Assembly: GCA_001592805.2 (NCBI GenBank)
Contig: CP051139.1
Span: 4,278,001 to 4,342,000 of the forward strand
From: Peltaster fructicola
Lineage: Eukaryota > Ascomycota > Dothideomycetes
Reading direction: 5' to 3'
DNA: 64,000 bases
A program made the translations under genes and the position numbers. Position 1 is the first letter of the stretch, and every line of letters starts with the position of its first letter. The notes beneath the pieces are model-generated. The model made no database searches. It saw nothing but the letters and a program-made list of their open reading frames with translations, and was not told where the DNA came from. Shown here one piece after another: positions 22,248 to 32,186 of the stretch.

Positions 22248-22357
22248 CAGAGACCACTGGTGTGTATTTCCTCCTCTTTCTGCATGAATGATTCTTTGAT
22301 GGACAGAAACCACTGGTGTATAATTCCTCCTCTTTCTGCATGAGCGATTCCTTTAAC
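22248..22357. repeat. Imperfect 56-bp tandem duplication
   Basis: Two copies in direct order (22248-22303 and 22304-22357) share ccactggtgt and ttcctcctctttctgcatga with a few substitutions. They lie just past the stop of the small heat-shock gene (minus strand), probably in its 3' UTR. Confidence 0.8.
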
Positions 22358-22367
22358 AGCGTATAGT

Positions 22368-23165
22368 CTATTCGATGTCGACCTTTTTGATCTCGACATA
22401 ACCGCTGTCGAGCTTTGGCACACTGATGAGCAAAACACCGTCTTCCAGCTTGGCAGTGATGCCATCGGCATCAATCTGTGCTGGGGAGGCGCGGCTACCC
22501 AGACGAATCCTCTTGTCGAAGGCGCCAATGCGACGTTCGTCTAGTGCAAGTGTCTTGAGGAATTCTTCATCTCCTGGTCGGTAGATGACACCAGCAATGC
22601 TGAGCTCTGACTTCTCGGCGTCCCAGTTGACACCGACGTCTTCCTTCTTGGCACCGGGTAGTGCTACATGGACAACGAACGCCTCAGCAGTGTCGAAGAC
22701 ATCAGCCTCTGGCTTGAAGTCGTCGTTCTTCTCACGAGCGCCATCCTCGCCGAAGACTTGGCCGCGAAGGAAGTCTCCCCATGGTCCGAAGTGTGGTGGG
22801 CCGTATGGTGACGCTCTGAAGCCGCGACCGTGGCAGCCACCACGACGTCCTCGTCCGCGGTGTGCACCTGGTCCACGTGGTTCTGATGGACCGGATTCAT
22901 CCTCTTGGGGTGGAGGTGGTGGGCTGTTTGGATCTGCTGGTGGTGCTGGTGGTGGTGGAGGACCATGGCCGTGACCGTGGCCGTGACGACCTCGATGAGG
23001 CATGCCGCCGAAGGGCCAGCCTCCAGTCCAGTCAGGTCGTTCGTTGTCGTTGTCGTTGTCGCTGTCGCCGCGAGAGAAGGCCGGGTAGTTACGACCTCGC
23101 TCTTCGAAGTTGGCCACGAAGTCCCAGAAGGGAGCGGTTTGGTTGAAGTATCGTACGGAAGACAT
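22368..23165 (-). CDS. Small heat-shock protein (HSP20/Hsp30 type)
   Basis: This is a 265-residue ATP-independent chaperone that holds unfolding proteins. The start is the ATG at 23165 (MSSVRYFNQTAPFWDF), the usual fungal Hsp30 N-terminus; the frame upstream has no better start. The alpha-crystallin domain fills the C-terminal part: KPEADVFDTAEAFVVHVALPG, VNWDAEKSELSIAG, then DGVLLISVPKL. A charged insert inside the domain (EEFLKTLALDERRIGAFDKR) is normal for fungal members. The N-terminal half is unusual, with a His/Gly run (HGHGHGHG), a proline run, and an Arg/Gly-rich patch (HRGRGRRGGCHGRG). It is likely heat-induced, but I found no clean heat-shock element in the upstream 500 bp. Confidence 0.92.
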   Translation of the reverse strand: MSSVRYFNQTAPFWDFVANFEERGRNYPAFSRGDSDNDNDNERPDWTGGWPFGGMPHRGRHGHGHGHGPPPPPAPPADPNSPPPPPQEDESGPSEPRGPGAHRGRGRRGGCHGRGFRASPYGPPHFGPWGDFLRGQVFGEDGAREKNDDFKPEADVFDTAEAFVVHVALPGAKKEDVGVNWDAEKSELSIAGVIYRPGDEEFLKTLALDERRIGAFDKRIRLGSRASPAQIDADGITAKLEDGVLLISVPKLDSGYVEIKKVDIE

Positions 23166-23745
23166 GATTGTATTGTTGATGAAAGATGGGATTATGGAAG
23201 AAGACACAGTAGTTATACTCACCGTAGCAGGGCAGCAGGCAGCTATCTTACGCAGAGCTTCGTCAGCGTCGTCGACTCACAGAATAGTTCAGAAGCCATG
23301 TGAAGACGGTAGATCTGGCTTGCAACCAGCTGCAGAGCTGTCGGTACCACACTGGAGGAGTAGGCAAGGTGTGATTGGTGTGATGCAGGTCTACGTAAGT
23401 CGTCTGGCCTGGAATGCGAAAGCCACCAGTGGCGAAGCGTCGGAGCTTAGATATTGCTCGGCCGAGCGTGCGTGCATCGGGCGGTGCACTCTTCCACAGG
23501 ATTCGTATGCATCTGCAGCAGATCGTCGTCTATCGCATGTGCGAGTCAAACCAAGGAAATTGGTGCAAGCAGTTCAGCAGCTCTTTGGTGTCCCTTGCCA
23601 TCACAGAATCTCATCTCCTCCTCATCTTCTGCGCAGCTCTCTCGATCGAATAGTCTCATCTATACCCCCAACTATGACTTCACCCTTACTGCATTCCTTA
23701 TTCATGCCTCTCCATCTCTCTTGACTCGATCGGCGTGCTGCGAAC
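23166..23745. other. Intergenic, promoter side of the HSP20 gene
   Basis: No gene was seen. Several GAA triplets occur near 23412-23435 but not in the alternating five-base spacing of a heat-shock element. Confidence 0.4.
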
Positions 23746-24507
23746 TTATCGCGTTTTCTTAGAGGCGGCAAGATCTTGAACAGTAGCTATAGCGCGAGCA
23801 TGCTGGACACAACTCTGTATAATGAGGACTGCGAACGCATTAGCAACAGTAACAGATCATACAGCATCTTGCTCACCTCCGGGAACCACAATCCAGATGG
23901 CGTTCATGAAGATGAAGTAGAACCAGAAGTAGAAGGGCTCCGGTCTGGAGTAGCTCACACCGAGCACAGCATGGTCGAAAGCTACTGTTGCAAAGTAGAT
24001 GATGTCGCCATACAACTCACCGAAGCTGACCAGCGCCTGCATCGAGTATCGCAGTGGGTGCCGGATCACGATCAGCCATGCGACCAACAGACATCCAGGT
24101 CCCCAGAGTACAGCCGTGATACTCTCCACGCAAAGCACGAGAGAGTTGGAGGTCAAGTATCTCGAGTCACTGAATGCATACTCTTTCCACATCTGACCCA
24201 TCAGCGTCTGCTTCGCTCCAAGTGTTGCAAAGTTATGCGCGTAGTAGCCTTCGAAGACTAGATGGATGCTGCCGGACAGCACAAACCACATGATTGTCGT
24301 CAGCTCGCCGACTGTGAGCTTTGGCTGGATTCGTTTGGCGACATAGTAAGTCGCGGTGAACAGAGCAGTGCAGATGCCGAAGAAGACGCTGAGCAGAGCT
24401 GGCACACTCCACTTGTTGGCCTCCCAGTCTGGAATGATAGCATCTAGAGGGAAGTATGGGTGAGGAATTGCTGTCGAAGCATTGAATATGCTCTGAATCG
24501 TTGCCAT
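23746..24507 (-). CDS. EBP-type sterol Delta8-Delta7 isomerase-like protein
   Basis: This ER multi-pass protein of the emopamil-binding (EXPERA) family includes members that isomerise the Delta8 double bond of sterols. Family features are the four or five hydrophobic helices, the segment SGSIHLVFEGYYAHN (catalytic His and Glu), MWKEYAFSDSRYL and VESITAVLWGPGCLLVAWLI. An intron at 23829-23876 (gtgagc donor, ttcgcag acceptor, 48 nt) is needed to reach the true C-terminus (VPGVLIIQSC ... ASKKTR). The unspliced frame ends early. The final four residues KKTR fit the KKXX ER-retrieval signal. The protein has 237 residues, close to the animal and plant enzyme. Most ascomycetes use the unrelated Erg2 for this step, so the substrate remains open. 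Confidence 0.85.
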
Positions 24508-25675
24508 GCTAGTGATGTGGTGTTGTTCGGTGTGTGGTCCGTTGTAGCAGGAGTTTCAATCGCGTCCGTCAGCACCTTTTATTAAGCGGCCGGCTGGAGG
24601 GGGAATGATCAAACATAGCAAACGCCCAGGGATGTTGGACACTCGTCGCCGGCGGCGGTAAACGTTTGCTCTTGCATCTTTGTCATGAATTGATTGCAAG
24701 TGCCAACTCTGCTGCGTAGTGTCGATCTATTGGACCCACTTGGACTTCCAGCTTTTGAGACCTCACCTCATTCGTCTCATCTTTAGACCTGCATTTTGAT
24801 ACATTCTTTGTCCATCACTTCGTGTATACATGGTCTCGAACCGGTTCTTGTGACTCTCCGTCTCAAACGGTGCAACCCAAAGCAATGAATGCTGCGCCAT
24901 CTTTGGTACTAAAGGCATGCTTCCTCGATCAACGCCTGGCCTCTCTTTTGGGTATATCTCTGGCCGTACTGATGGGCCTCTGAAGCAAAGCAGGTCGCAG
25001 CATAGCCATAGACCTGCGATGCTGTCATTGCCAGAATGGAAACGGACACCTTCGACCAGCTACAGCAGTTCTCCCGACCACAGTCAGATATGGCGTCAAT
25101 GCAGCTCCTCGTCGGTGCATCAAGGATCTGCTATGCTATAGCAGTAGCAGTAGCGCCACCACTACCGGTGCTACAGCCTGCAGGATGCTGGCTCTTCCAG
25201 GCTGAGTTGCTAATTGGTCTCTGTCAGCGCGCCATCACTGCTGGTGTTGCTGCCCGTGGGACGGCGTTATCTCTTGCCAAGATGCTGTTCTCGCAGACTG
25301 AGTTGCTGATTGGTCCCTGTCAGCATCTGTCCATGGTGCTCACCGTCATCTATCGCTAGGCAGAGCATAGGCACGTCGCGAATAGCTTCGAGAGGCCATC
25401 GATCTCTGTGAGGTGACCTTCGCATACGCAGAGACACCGCATCTGGCCTTGCATGCCAAATACGCAGAACCAGGACTGCGAATACCCTCTCCTTGTTCAC
25501 GACATACCCTACATCCTCTCACAGCACCTTGATGGACGTCTGACGACTGACAGCGTAACATAGCATACCTGCGGGCTTCACTCGACGCCAAGATTTCGAA
25601 CTCAGCACTGACCACCTATACACTACGGCAAACCTGCTATACATTGGCAGAAACACCAGCATATCTCACTTGAAA
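24508..25675. other. Gene-poor region, no gene supported
   Basis: Short frames on both strands show no family resemblance. It includes the promoter of the EBP-type gene, and one direct repeat that is listed separately. Confidence 0.4.
25202..25324. repeat. Direct repeat pair, 27 nt, 96 bp apart
   Basis: The segments at 25202-25228 and 25298-25324 match at about 25 of 27 positions (ctgagttgct..attggt..ctgtcagc). A weaker similarity extends about 15 nt upstream (gatgctg...). The spacing is a multiple of three, but no real gene is recognised there. Confidence 0.55.
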
Positions 25676-25876
25676 GGTGCGGTAGTCTAGGGGTTTACGC
25701 CCCAGGCTTAGTATAACCGGCTTAGTAAAGGAGCAAACGAGTCGATGACTGTTCAGGGTCATCGGTCAGTTCCGCTTGCCAAAGACGTGATGGGGGCTGT
25801 GAACCAGCAATGAGTAGGAAGGTGATTTATCTGTCTCTTAAGATAAGTTCTCGAAGTCATCGAGGCGAGTTTTTTT
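25676..25876 (+). ncRNA. Candidate structured RNA, possibly Pol III
   Basis: Between 25676 and 25780 several helices can form: an outer stem GGTGCGG (25676) with CCGCttGCC (25772-25780, 2-nt bulge), a hairpin GGGG-TTTACG-CCCC (25690-25703), and a perfect 7-bp hairpin CGATGAC/GTCATCG (25743-25764). TAGTCTAGGGG at 25683 matches the Pol III A-box consensus TRGYNNARNNG. GTTCAGGGTC at 25752 is a poor B box. A run of seven T at 25870-25876 could end a Pol III transcript. It does not fold as a tRNA, and I cannot match it to RNase P, 7SL, U6 or a snoRNA. Chance is a real possibility. Confidence 0.25.
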
Positions 25877-26891
25877 GCCCTTTGAAACCTCATTTCCTTT
25901 TGTCATGCTCAGTAGCTGCGAGGCGTTACGAGCGAAAAGACATCAGTTCTGGAAAGCTCATTGAATCGCGGAAGTGGACGCTCAGAGGATACACGAGGTG
26001 AGTCTTTCTGCTTTCTTATTATCAACCCTTTTGCATCGCACACTGTAGCTGCGTATGCGGTAGACTGCAGTCCCGACTGTACTTCTACGCTGCGTGCTTT
26101 CGCTGGCTGTATGGGCAAGTCTACTCGTCTTATTCCACAACCGATCCTGTCCAGTAAGGCCGCATACTCGAACGAAGACTTCTTTGGTCATGCTTACGAC
26201 TCCGATAGCAGTCACCGTCAAGGACATCAAAGACGCGTGGTGTGGAGCTTCTCTCAGGTACAAGCACAGTGTACATGAGGGCTGGCATGCTGCAATCAGG
26301 TGCTGAGAGACCACGCCGGCCATTCCACGTTAATGCCAGGTACTGTTACGACATGATTCAGTGACGATCTGAGGACCTCGATCAATATCATCGAAGGCGA
26401 CGCAGGCTACAGCTGCCGAGGGGGTGCTTGTCGACAAGAATAGGAAGTCTGCAATGTTATGATGCACCACTCGTTGGACTGCAGGGACAGACATCAGTCC
26501 AGCAAAGACCGCAAGCCTAGACGCACACTCCTGCAGCACCATCAGCCACAGATCAAGTAACGACATCGGTTGTGCTGATTGCACAACCAGTACTTGGCGA
26601 GCTAAGTCCAGCTTGCCCTGTACTTCACTCCTCACTGATCTTGCTGCTCTGTTAGATATACCTACAACCTAGAAGTCTTAGGGCGAGGCACTCACGCAGC
26701 CGGCAGTGGACAGAGCCACAATGCTTGCTTCAGACTTCCGTGGTGACATGCGATGTCGAGGTAGCACCGGTCCAAGCGGTTCACGACAACAAGCTCAGCA
26801 GATTCGAGCAAGTAACAGTGTCACCGATGCTGGACCCAGTCACGATCTTCCGTATCGCAGTAGATGTACAAGAGCTTTCGCGAGCTCGATT
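25877..26891. other. Gene-poor region, no gene supported
   Basis: Small frames at 25961-26278 (+) and 26330-26635 (-) have protein-like composition (for example TPIAVTVKDIKDAWCGASL around 26191-26250). No start, splice set or family supports a gene. Confidence 0.35.
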
Positions 26892-27857
26892 CTATACAGC
26901 ACTATATCCGCCTCTTGAGCCTTCGCCTCGTACCCGACTCATCAGATTGCTGGCAAAGTCCTTGATGATGTATGGCAGGTCTCTGATCGTATCACCATGC
27001 GGTATCAAGTCCCAACCTCGAGCACCATATCGATTGTAGTTCAGCCATGAGCCGAAGATGATATATGCTGCTGCCAACAGGAACAATCTAGATTGTCAGT
27101 AGTGCTTCTCGCTGCTCAGGTAGACTTACATTATGACAAACCACGTGAAGAAGCCCCAGCCTGCCTTTTTTGGTGCATCAACATCTTGTGCTTCAGTACA
27201 AGCCAGCTTCGTCTTCCAACTGAGCCGCAGGGTATCAACCTTGTCTCCTGTGTTGTAGCTCACAAATTGCAAACTCTTGCCCTGGTCTGGGTTTGGCGAC
27301 TGATCCTCATCCTCATCACGACGTGTCTTCTCATCGAATCCTTCAAGACCAGTGAGGTCTGCAGCACAGATGAACTCGATGATCGCTCGTTGTGGTTTGC
27401 CATTGCTATCGTCGAAAGGAAACCTGCCACCATGCATCGTCACTTCAAAGCCTTCCTTTGAGTCATCTTCCGCGCCGAGCCACTTGATCTTGCTGTCCAT
27501 CGATCGTCCCGAGTCGGTAGAGTACTCTCCAGTGATATCCTTCACGTACTCAGGCATGACCGTGTCGTTCGCATGATACAGGTATGATTGAGCACATATC
27601 CGGGTACCAATATGGCATTGCATGTCCTTGTCAACTTCATCGTCGCGCTTGAGAGGGTCGCACAGGTCTATTGTGTAGGTGGTATTGCGTGTCGATACAC
27701 CAAAATTCTCGGTGTGGAAGATCTTCTTCGGTCCTTTCAAAGATTTCCCGATGAATGTGTGACCGCTGTCATTCTCGCCGTCGCAATTGAAGGGTATTGC
27801 TGAAGTGAGCGCTGGCGCAAGGAGGAGGAAAGGTAGTACCTGCCAGGCAGGAGCCAT
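26892..27857 (-). CDS. ATG27: Autophagy protein Atg27
   Basis: Atg27 is a single-pass membrane protein that cycles between Golgi, vacuole and Atg9 vesicles and is needed for efficient autophagosome formation. The protein starts with a signal peptide (MAPAWQVLPFLLLAPALTSA). The lumenal MRH-type domain has NTTYTIDLCDPL, several Cys and a C-terminal FICAADL region. A 42-nt intron at 27088-27129 (gtaagt donor, tctag acceptor, phase 2) falls inside the transmembrane helix and restores FVIILFLLAAAYIIFG. The cytosolic tail has the family signature GWDLIPHGDTIRDLPYI and ends in YSAV. Yeast Atg27 has the same C-terminal YSAV tyrosine sorting motif, which strengthens the assignment. Confidence 0.95.
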
Positions 27858-28755
27858 TCTGAAGTCTTTATGCTGTTTTTGCGCTGCTGGAGTGTTTGTA
27901 GTGCTCCAACCGGCAGTCGAGTTGTCTATGATGTTATCGCATAAGCTGCAGCGATGCAGAGATGGGCAATGAAACAAGATAGCAGTATGTAAGGTGATGG
28001 TAGTCGAGTTTGTGAGTGCAACCGCGGAAGAGAGCTTTGGTGAGACAAGCAGTCGTCCTCTCACGTCATCTTCTGCCTCCTTTGACACCGCACGTCCAGG
28101 CACTGCTATCACCACTTGAGACTCGCACTGCTGCTCGAATCGCGAGTCAGATCGTATGTGGCTATTCTTATAGCATACACAAGAGCGCAGTGTCGGCGAT
28201 ACACAGCGTGACGATACATGCTCCTACGCGATAAACAGGGCTGTTCATTATGGTCAAGATGATCTGAGAACATTGGACAGACTTGAGACGACTGAGTTAT
28301 CCAGTATGTTTGTGCTACAGCATAAGTGTCGTCGGTGAATCTTCCTATCAGCATGATGGTGGTTCCCTCATATCAGGCTAACAGAACCGATGAACTGCTG
28401 CCGTGATCGAAGCTCTTCCTATCGCCCAGACAACAATGTCTCTGCGAAGTCTCATAGCTAGACGACTGATAGCGATGGGCAGATGTCAAACGTGTTGATC
28501 TCTCGCTCTAGCTGAGCTTTCTCTGTCACTCAGGCAAGAAGCTCCATGCAGCCTCATCGCCAGATCAGGTATCAGCGGTGATGGTAGAGAGTTGGATGTC
28601 TCGCTCCCTTGCTATCGAAAGTGGCCGGCCTTCGTCACGCAAGCATTGCGTGATAGACTCCACTGCTAAACCGAGGATTGACTGCAACTGACACTGGTTG
28701 TCAGCATCCCAGCTGCTCTGGAACATACCTTTTGCGTGTTGTACTACACTAGGGT
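27858..28755. other. Intergenic, no gene supported
   Basis: The high-coordinate end abuts the prolidase stop and the low end holds the ATG27 promoter. The minus-strand frame upstream of the ATG27 start continues open to 28115 but reads as leader. Nothing else was seen. Confidence 0.4.
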
Positions 28756-30270
28756 TCACCCTTGTTTACGCAAGATCTCCAGCATCTCCTTCCCTTTAGG
28801 TGCTGTCGTCAGGTTGACAGGTCCCTCGCTTGTGATCAGTATATCATCCTCGATACGCACACCGCCCACGGGCATGAATCGCTTCAGCACATCTGCATCG
28901 ATATGCTTCCTCTGTTTATCTTTCGACAGGAAGAACTTCCGAAGCACGACCTCATTGAAGTATAAGCCGGGCTCGATGGTTATCACATTGCCTTCTTCCA
29001 TTGCTGGCTCTCCAGGCACAGAGATATGAGTCAGCAAGTTTGTTCGGCGCCTTCTAGCATGATATGGACGCCCGTGATCACCCCAATCGAATGGCGGTAT
29101 GAATTCATGTTTCTGTTGCTTCCGCTGCTGCCGCCTCCACCACCGCTCCTGCTTTTGTGACTCTTTCCGCTCCTGCTCCTGTGATAATAGCCTGAGTGGT
29201 GGCGAAACATCATGCACTTCCAAACCAAGATGATGGCCAAGACCATGTGGAAAGAATGCGCGATTCGTCTCAGCTTTCCAAATCTCGTCGTGTGTGCCTT
29301 TCAGAATTCCTAGGCTCAACAACGCATCAACAGCAAGATGCTGTGCAGTGAGCGCCACGAAGGAGAATTTGGTGCCTACTCTCATGAGCTTGATGCACTT
29401 CTCTTGGATCTCCTCAACAGCATCGTAAACCTGCTTAGCTTCCTTTGAGGGCCACTCTCCAGGGTTCTTGCGATTGATCGGTATCGTACGTGTGACATCG
29501 CTTGCATATCGTTGCCACTCACAACCAGCATCGACTAGCAGCAGCTGGCTATCTCCGAAGCTGGCAACGTTCTCAATATAGTGCAGCTGACTTGCGTTGC
29601 TGCCAGCACCAAAGATCGGACCGTATGCCTGCGCCTTTGCACGCCTGGCGATGCAGGTTCGCATGTAGATAGCCTCAGCCTCAGCCTCGGACTTGCAGTT
29701 GTGTAGTTGTAGCAAGACGTCCTTGTGAGCTATGGACGATATTTGGTTAGCCTTTCGAATCAATTCAATCTCGTCAGCGTCCTTGACACTTCTACAAGCA
29801 TCGAGTGCACGGCGAAGGATATCGTCTACACTGGGGCCATCTGCCGCGAGGACCTTCGTGCCAGGCAGCACGAACTTCTTTTGAAACGACCACCACGTTC
29901 GCGCAGATACTTGGTATGCAGCTCGGTCGATGTCATACTTCTCCATTGCTTCGTCGATAGTGCTGCCTCGGCCATCGTAGTAGAAGCGAGTGTAGTCTAC
30001 AGGCGGTAGATAGAGCGTAAGTATATCCTTCCCTATATCGTACACGAGGAAGCAAGACGGCTCGTCACAGCCGGACATATAGTAAAAGTACCTGTCCTGG
30101 CGGAATGGTTGTGGTTGATCCGAGTTCGAAAAGAATCTCGTGTTTGTGCCTTGCATGCCGATGATACCTTCGCTGAGTCCGGTCTTCTCAGCGACTCTGC
30201 GAGCATGTGCTTTAGCTGGGTATTTGGCGACACCGCCGGTCGTACGAATCGTGATCTCCAAAGAGTCCAT
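28756..30270 (-). CDS. Xaa-Pro aminopeptidase (prolidase, peptidase M24B)
   Basis: This dinuclear metal peptidase, likely cytosolic, removes an N-terminal residue before proline. The start is the ATG at 30270 (MDSLEITIRT); the open frame above it to 30510 does not resemble the family. The N-terminal aminopeptidase-P domain has FRQDRYFYYMSGC. The creatinase fold carries the five metal ligands: VDAGCEW, ASDVTRTIPI, HGLGHHLGLEVHDV, TIEPGLYF and RIEDDILI. Between the histidine motif and TIEPG is a loop rich in Gln, Lys and Arg (RWWRRQQRKQQKHEF and RRRRTN). Fungal relatives also have a loop here, but I know it as less basic. The protein has 504 residues, no intron. Confidence 0.92.
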   Translation of the reverse strand: MDSLEITIRTTGGVAKYPAKAHARRVAEKTGLSEGIIGMQGTNTRFFSNSDQPQPFRQDRYFYYMSGCDEPSCFLVYDIGKDILTLYLPPVDYTRFYYDGRGSTIDEAMEKYDIDRAAYQVSARTWWSFQKKFVLPGTKVLAADGPSVDDILRRALDACRSVKDADEIELIRKANQISSIAHKDVLLQLHNCKSEAEAEAIYMRTCIARRAKAQAYGPIFGAGSNASQLHYIENVASFGDSQLLLVDAGCEWQRYASDVTRTIPINRKNPGEWPSKEAKQVYDAVEEIQEKCIKLMRVGTKFSFVALTAQHLAVDALLSLGILKGTHDEIWKAETNRAFFPHGLGHHLGLEVHDVSPPLRLLSQEQERKESQKQERWWRRQQRKQQKHEFIPPFDWGDHGRPYHARRRRTNLLTHISVPGEPAMEEGNVITIEPGLYFNEVVLRKFFLSKDKQRKHIDADVLKRFMPVGGVRIEDDILITSEGPVNLTTAPKGKEMLEILRKQG

Positions 30271-30950
30271 TGTGCGGTGGATTTCGACGCAGCGACAAGA
30301 GGATCTGTAGTAACAGCCTTGTTCGAACGGCGAAGAGCTCCTCACAATGACTCGTGGTATGCCGAGTGGAGCAGAGTCGAGTGTGTCTACAGTACAGCTA
30401 CAAAGCTCCGCAACGATAGCGCAGGAAGCTTCTCCCAGAAGCCGACGGTCGTGTCCTTCAACTCGATGTAGCGATAGCCTCGTTGTACTGATAGGCAAGC
30501 TTCTCGACAACGTGTATAGTCTCGTTAGGTACGCCTGTAGTGGTGTAAGATAGCGCGATAAGGTTATGGTGGCAGCTGTGTCAGAAGATCATGCCACGAC
30601 AGGGGGGCATGACGGACGTGGCGCTTAGAGAAGCCTGTTTTTAGTCTCGACACGTCCCATCGCGCGTGCTTCATCGCAATGTACAATGTACATCGTTGGC
30701 AGGAAGAATGCCAATGGCACCTGCTACACGGGCAGCTCTACCCTCAATGTCAGACATCGTGTCTGGGTGCATAAGCGCCTTGTCGCAGGTGACTTTGCAC
30801 ATATCCTGAACATCTCCTCCTGCTTGCATTCACCATTGAAGCAAACACCTCTTCACCGCTAATCCTCTGTTTTCGCGTCTTTCAGCTGGTCTGAACACTC
30901 GTTCCATGCATACATACTGAGACACTGATCCTATCGAATATACTGGAGCA
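30271..30950. other. Intergenic, shared promoter region
   Basis: This lies between the divergent prolidase (-) and thaumatin-like (+) genes. No gene or repeat was seen. Confidence 0.45.
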
Positions 30951-32150
30951 ATGCGATCCATACTAAGTGCCAGCCTTGCTGGACTCACCTTTGCACAGCA
31001 GCACATGAAGCGAAAGGTCGAATCGCGCCAAAGCAGTGGAACGATCCCTCTTGTGATCGTCAATCAATGCGCAGACATCATCTATCCTGCTATTCTCACA
31101 CAAGGTGGCACTGGTCCATCTGACACTGGGTAGGATGATAGTAATGGCTTGACACTGACTGACACTACACAGCTTTGAGCTCGACTCTAGCGCGAATCGC
31201 AGTTTGACAGTCTCAACCAACTGGCAAGGACGTGTCTGGGGCCGGACGAACTGCACATTCACAAACGGACAGTCAAATGGACAAGCATGTCAGACGGGAG
31301 ATTGTGGTGGAGTAGTTGCATGCAAAGGCACAGGACAGACGCCAACTACACTCGCGGAGTTCAATCTTGAGGGTGCCAACTCTCAAACCTACTATGACAT
31401 CAGTATTGTTGATGGCTACAACCTCCCTATGGCAATCGTGCTCCTCCCGAATGGCGTCAGCACTCTGGCAGGCATCCCGCCAAATGAGACCAATCCATCG
31501 TGCGTTGGAAGTGTAGGCAACTTGGCCAGCCAGAACTACAATCCTTACTCGTCTGGTTCGCAGACGTTCCTGGGCACAAACTCTTCGAATCAGCTACCTT
31601 TCGACACATCAGTATCCTCGCAGCAAGTCTCGCAGTGGTGTCCGTGGGACTTACAAGTCAATCCACCCTCAAAACCTGGCGCAGGAGTATATCCTTACCC
31701 GGATGGCGATATCCAGCGACCAGTCTTCAATCCATGTTATTCGGCCTGTGCGAAGTATAACGATGCACAAGACTGCTGTACTGGACAGTACGACGGCGCT
31801 GGAAAGTGCTCACCGAACTATTACTCCAAGGCTGCAAAGACTATTTGCCCTGATGCATATTCATACGCCTATGACGATCAGTCTTCATCATTCGTCGTGC
31901 CACAGGGTGGAGGCTTCCAGGTTGTGTTTTGTCCTGGCGGTCGAAGCACAACAATCATTTCATCGAAGTGAGTGGCAGTAGACGTGCTTGGCACTAACTA
32001 ACAATCAACAGGTCTAGCGGACAGGTGCAGCACTCTGGTCATATCTCGATGGGCTCGAGGAATCCTTTCAAGAGAGGTTGGCTGATGATCGATGGTACGG
32101 GACTGCAGGTGCTGGTCCTGGCCTGCTTGTTCGGCGCACTAATGATATAA
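30951..32150 (+). CDS. Thaumatin-like protein with C-terminal hydrophobic tail
   Basis: This is a secreted or wall-attached protein of the thaumatin/osmotin fold (some members bind or cut beta-1,3-glucan). Exons are 30951-31129, 31173-31967 and 32012-32150; introns of 43 and 44 nt have good donors and branch points (ctgac and ctaac). Exon 1 gives a signal peptide (MRSILSASLAGLTFA) and PLVIVNQCADIIYPAI. Splicing yields GFELDSSANRSLTVSTNWQ and GRVWGRTNCTF, the thaumatin core. Many paired Cys follow (CQTGDCGGVVAC, NPCYSACAKY, DCCTG). The last exon adds a short spacer and a hydrophobic end (LQVLVLACLFGALMI), as in GPI-anchored proteins or a membrane tail. The protein has 370 residues. It is tail-to-tail with the next gene at 36 nt. 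Confidence 0.9.
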
Positions 32151-32186
32151 TGACCTTTGGCTACTTCTCGATGATAGCGTTGCAAC

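Noticed and set aside
26094-26640. Possible small spliced effector gene
   Set aside because: Protein-like stretches occur on both strands, but no consistent start, splice set or signal peptide could be found.
30271-30510. Open N-terminal extension of the prolidase
   Set aside because: The added residues do not resemble the family, and MDSLEITIRT at 30270 is the expected start.
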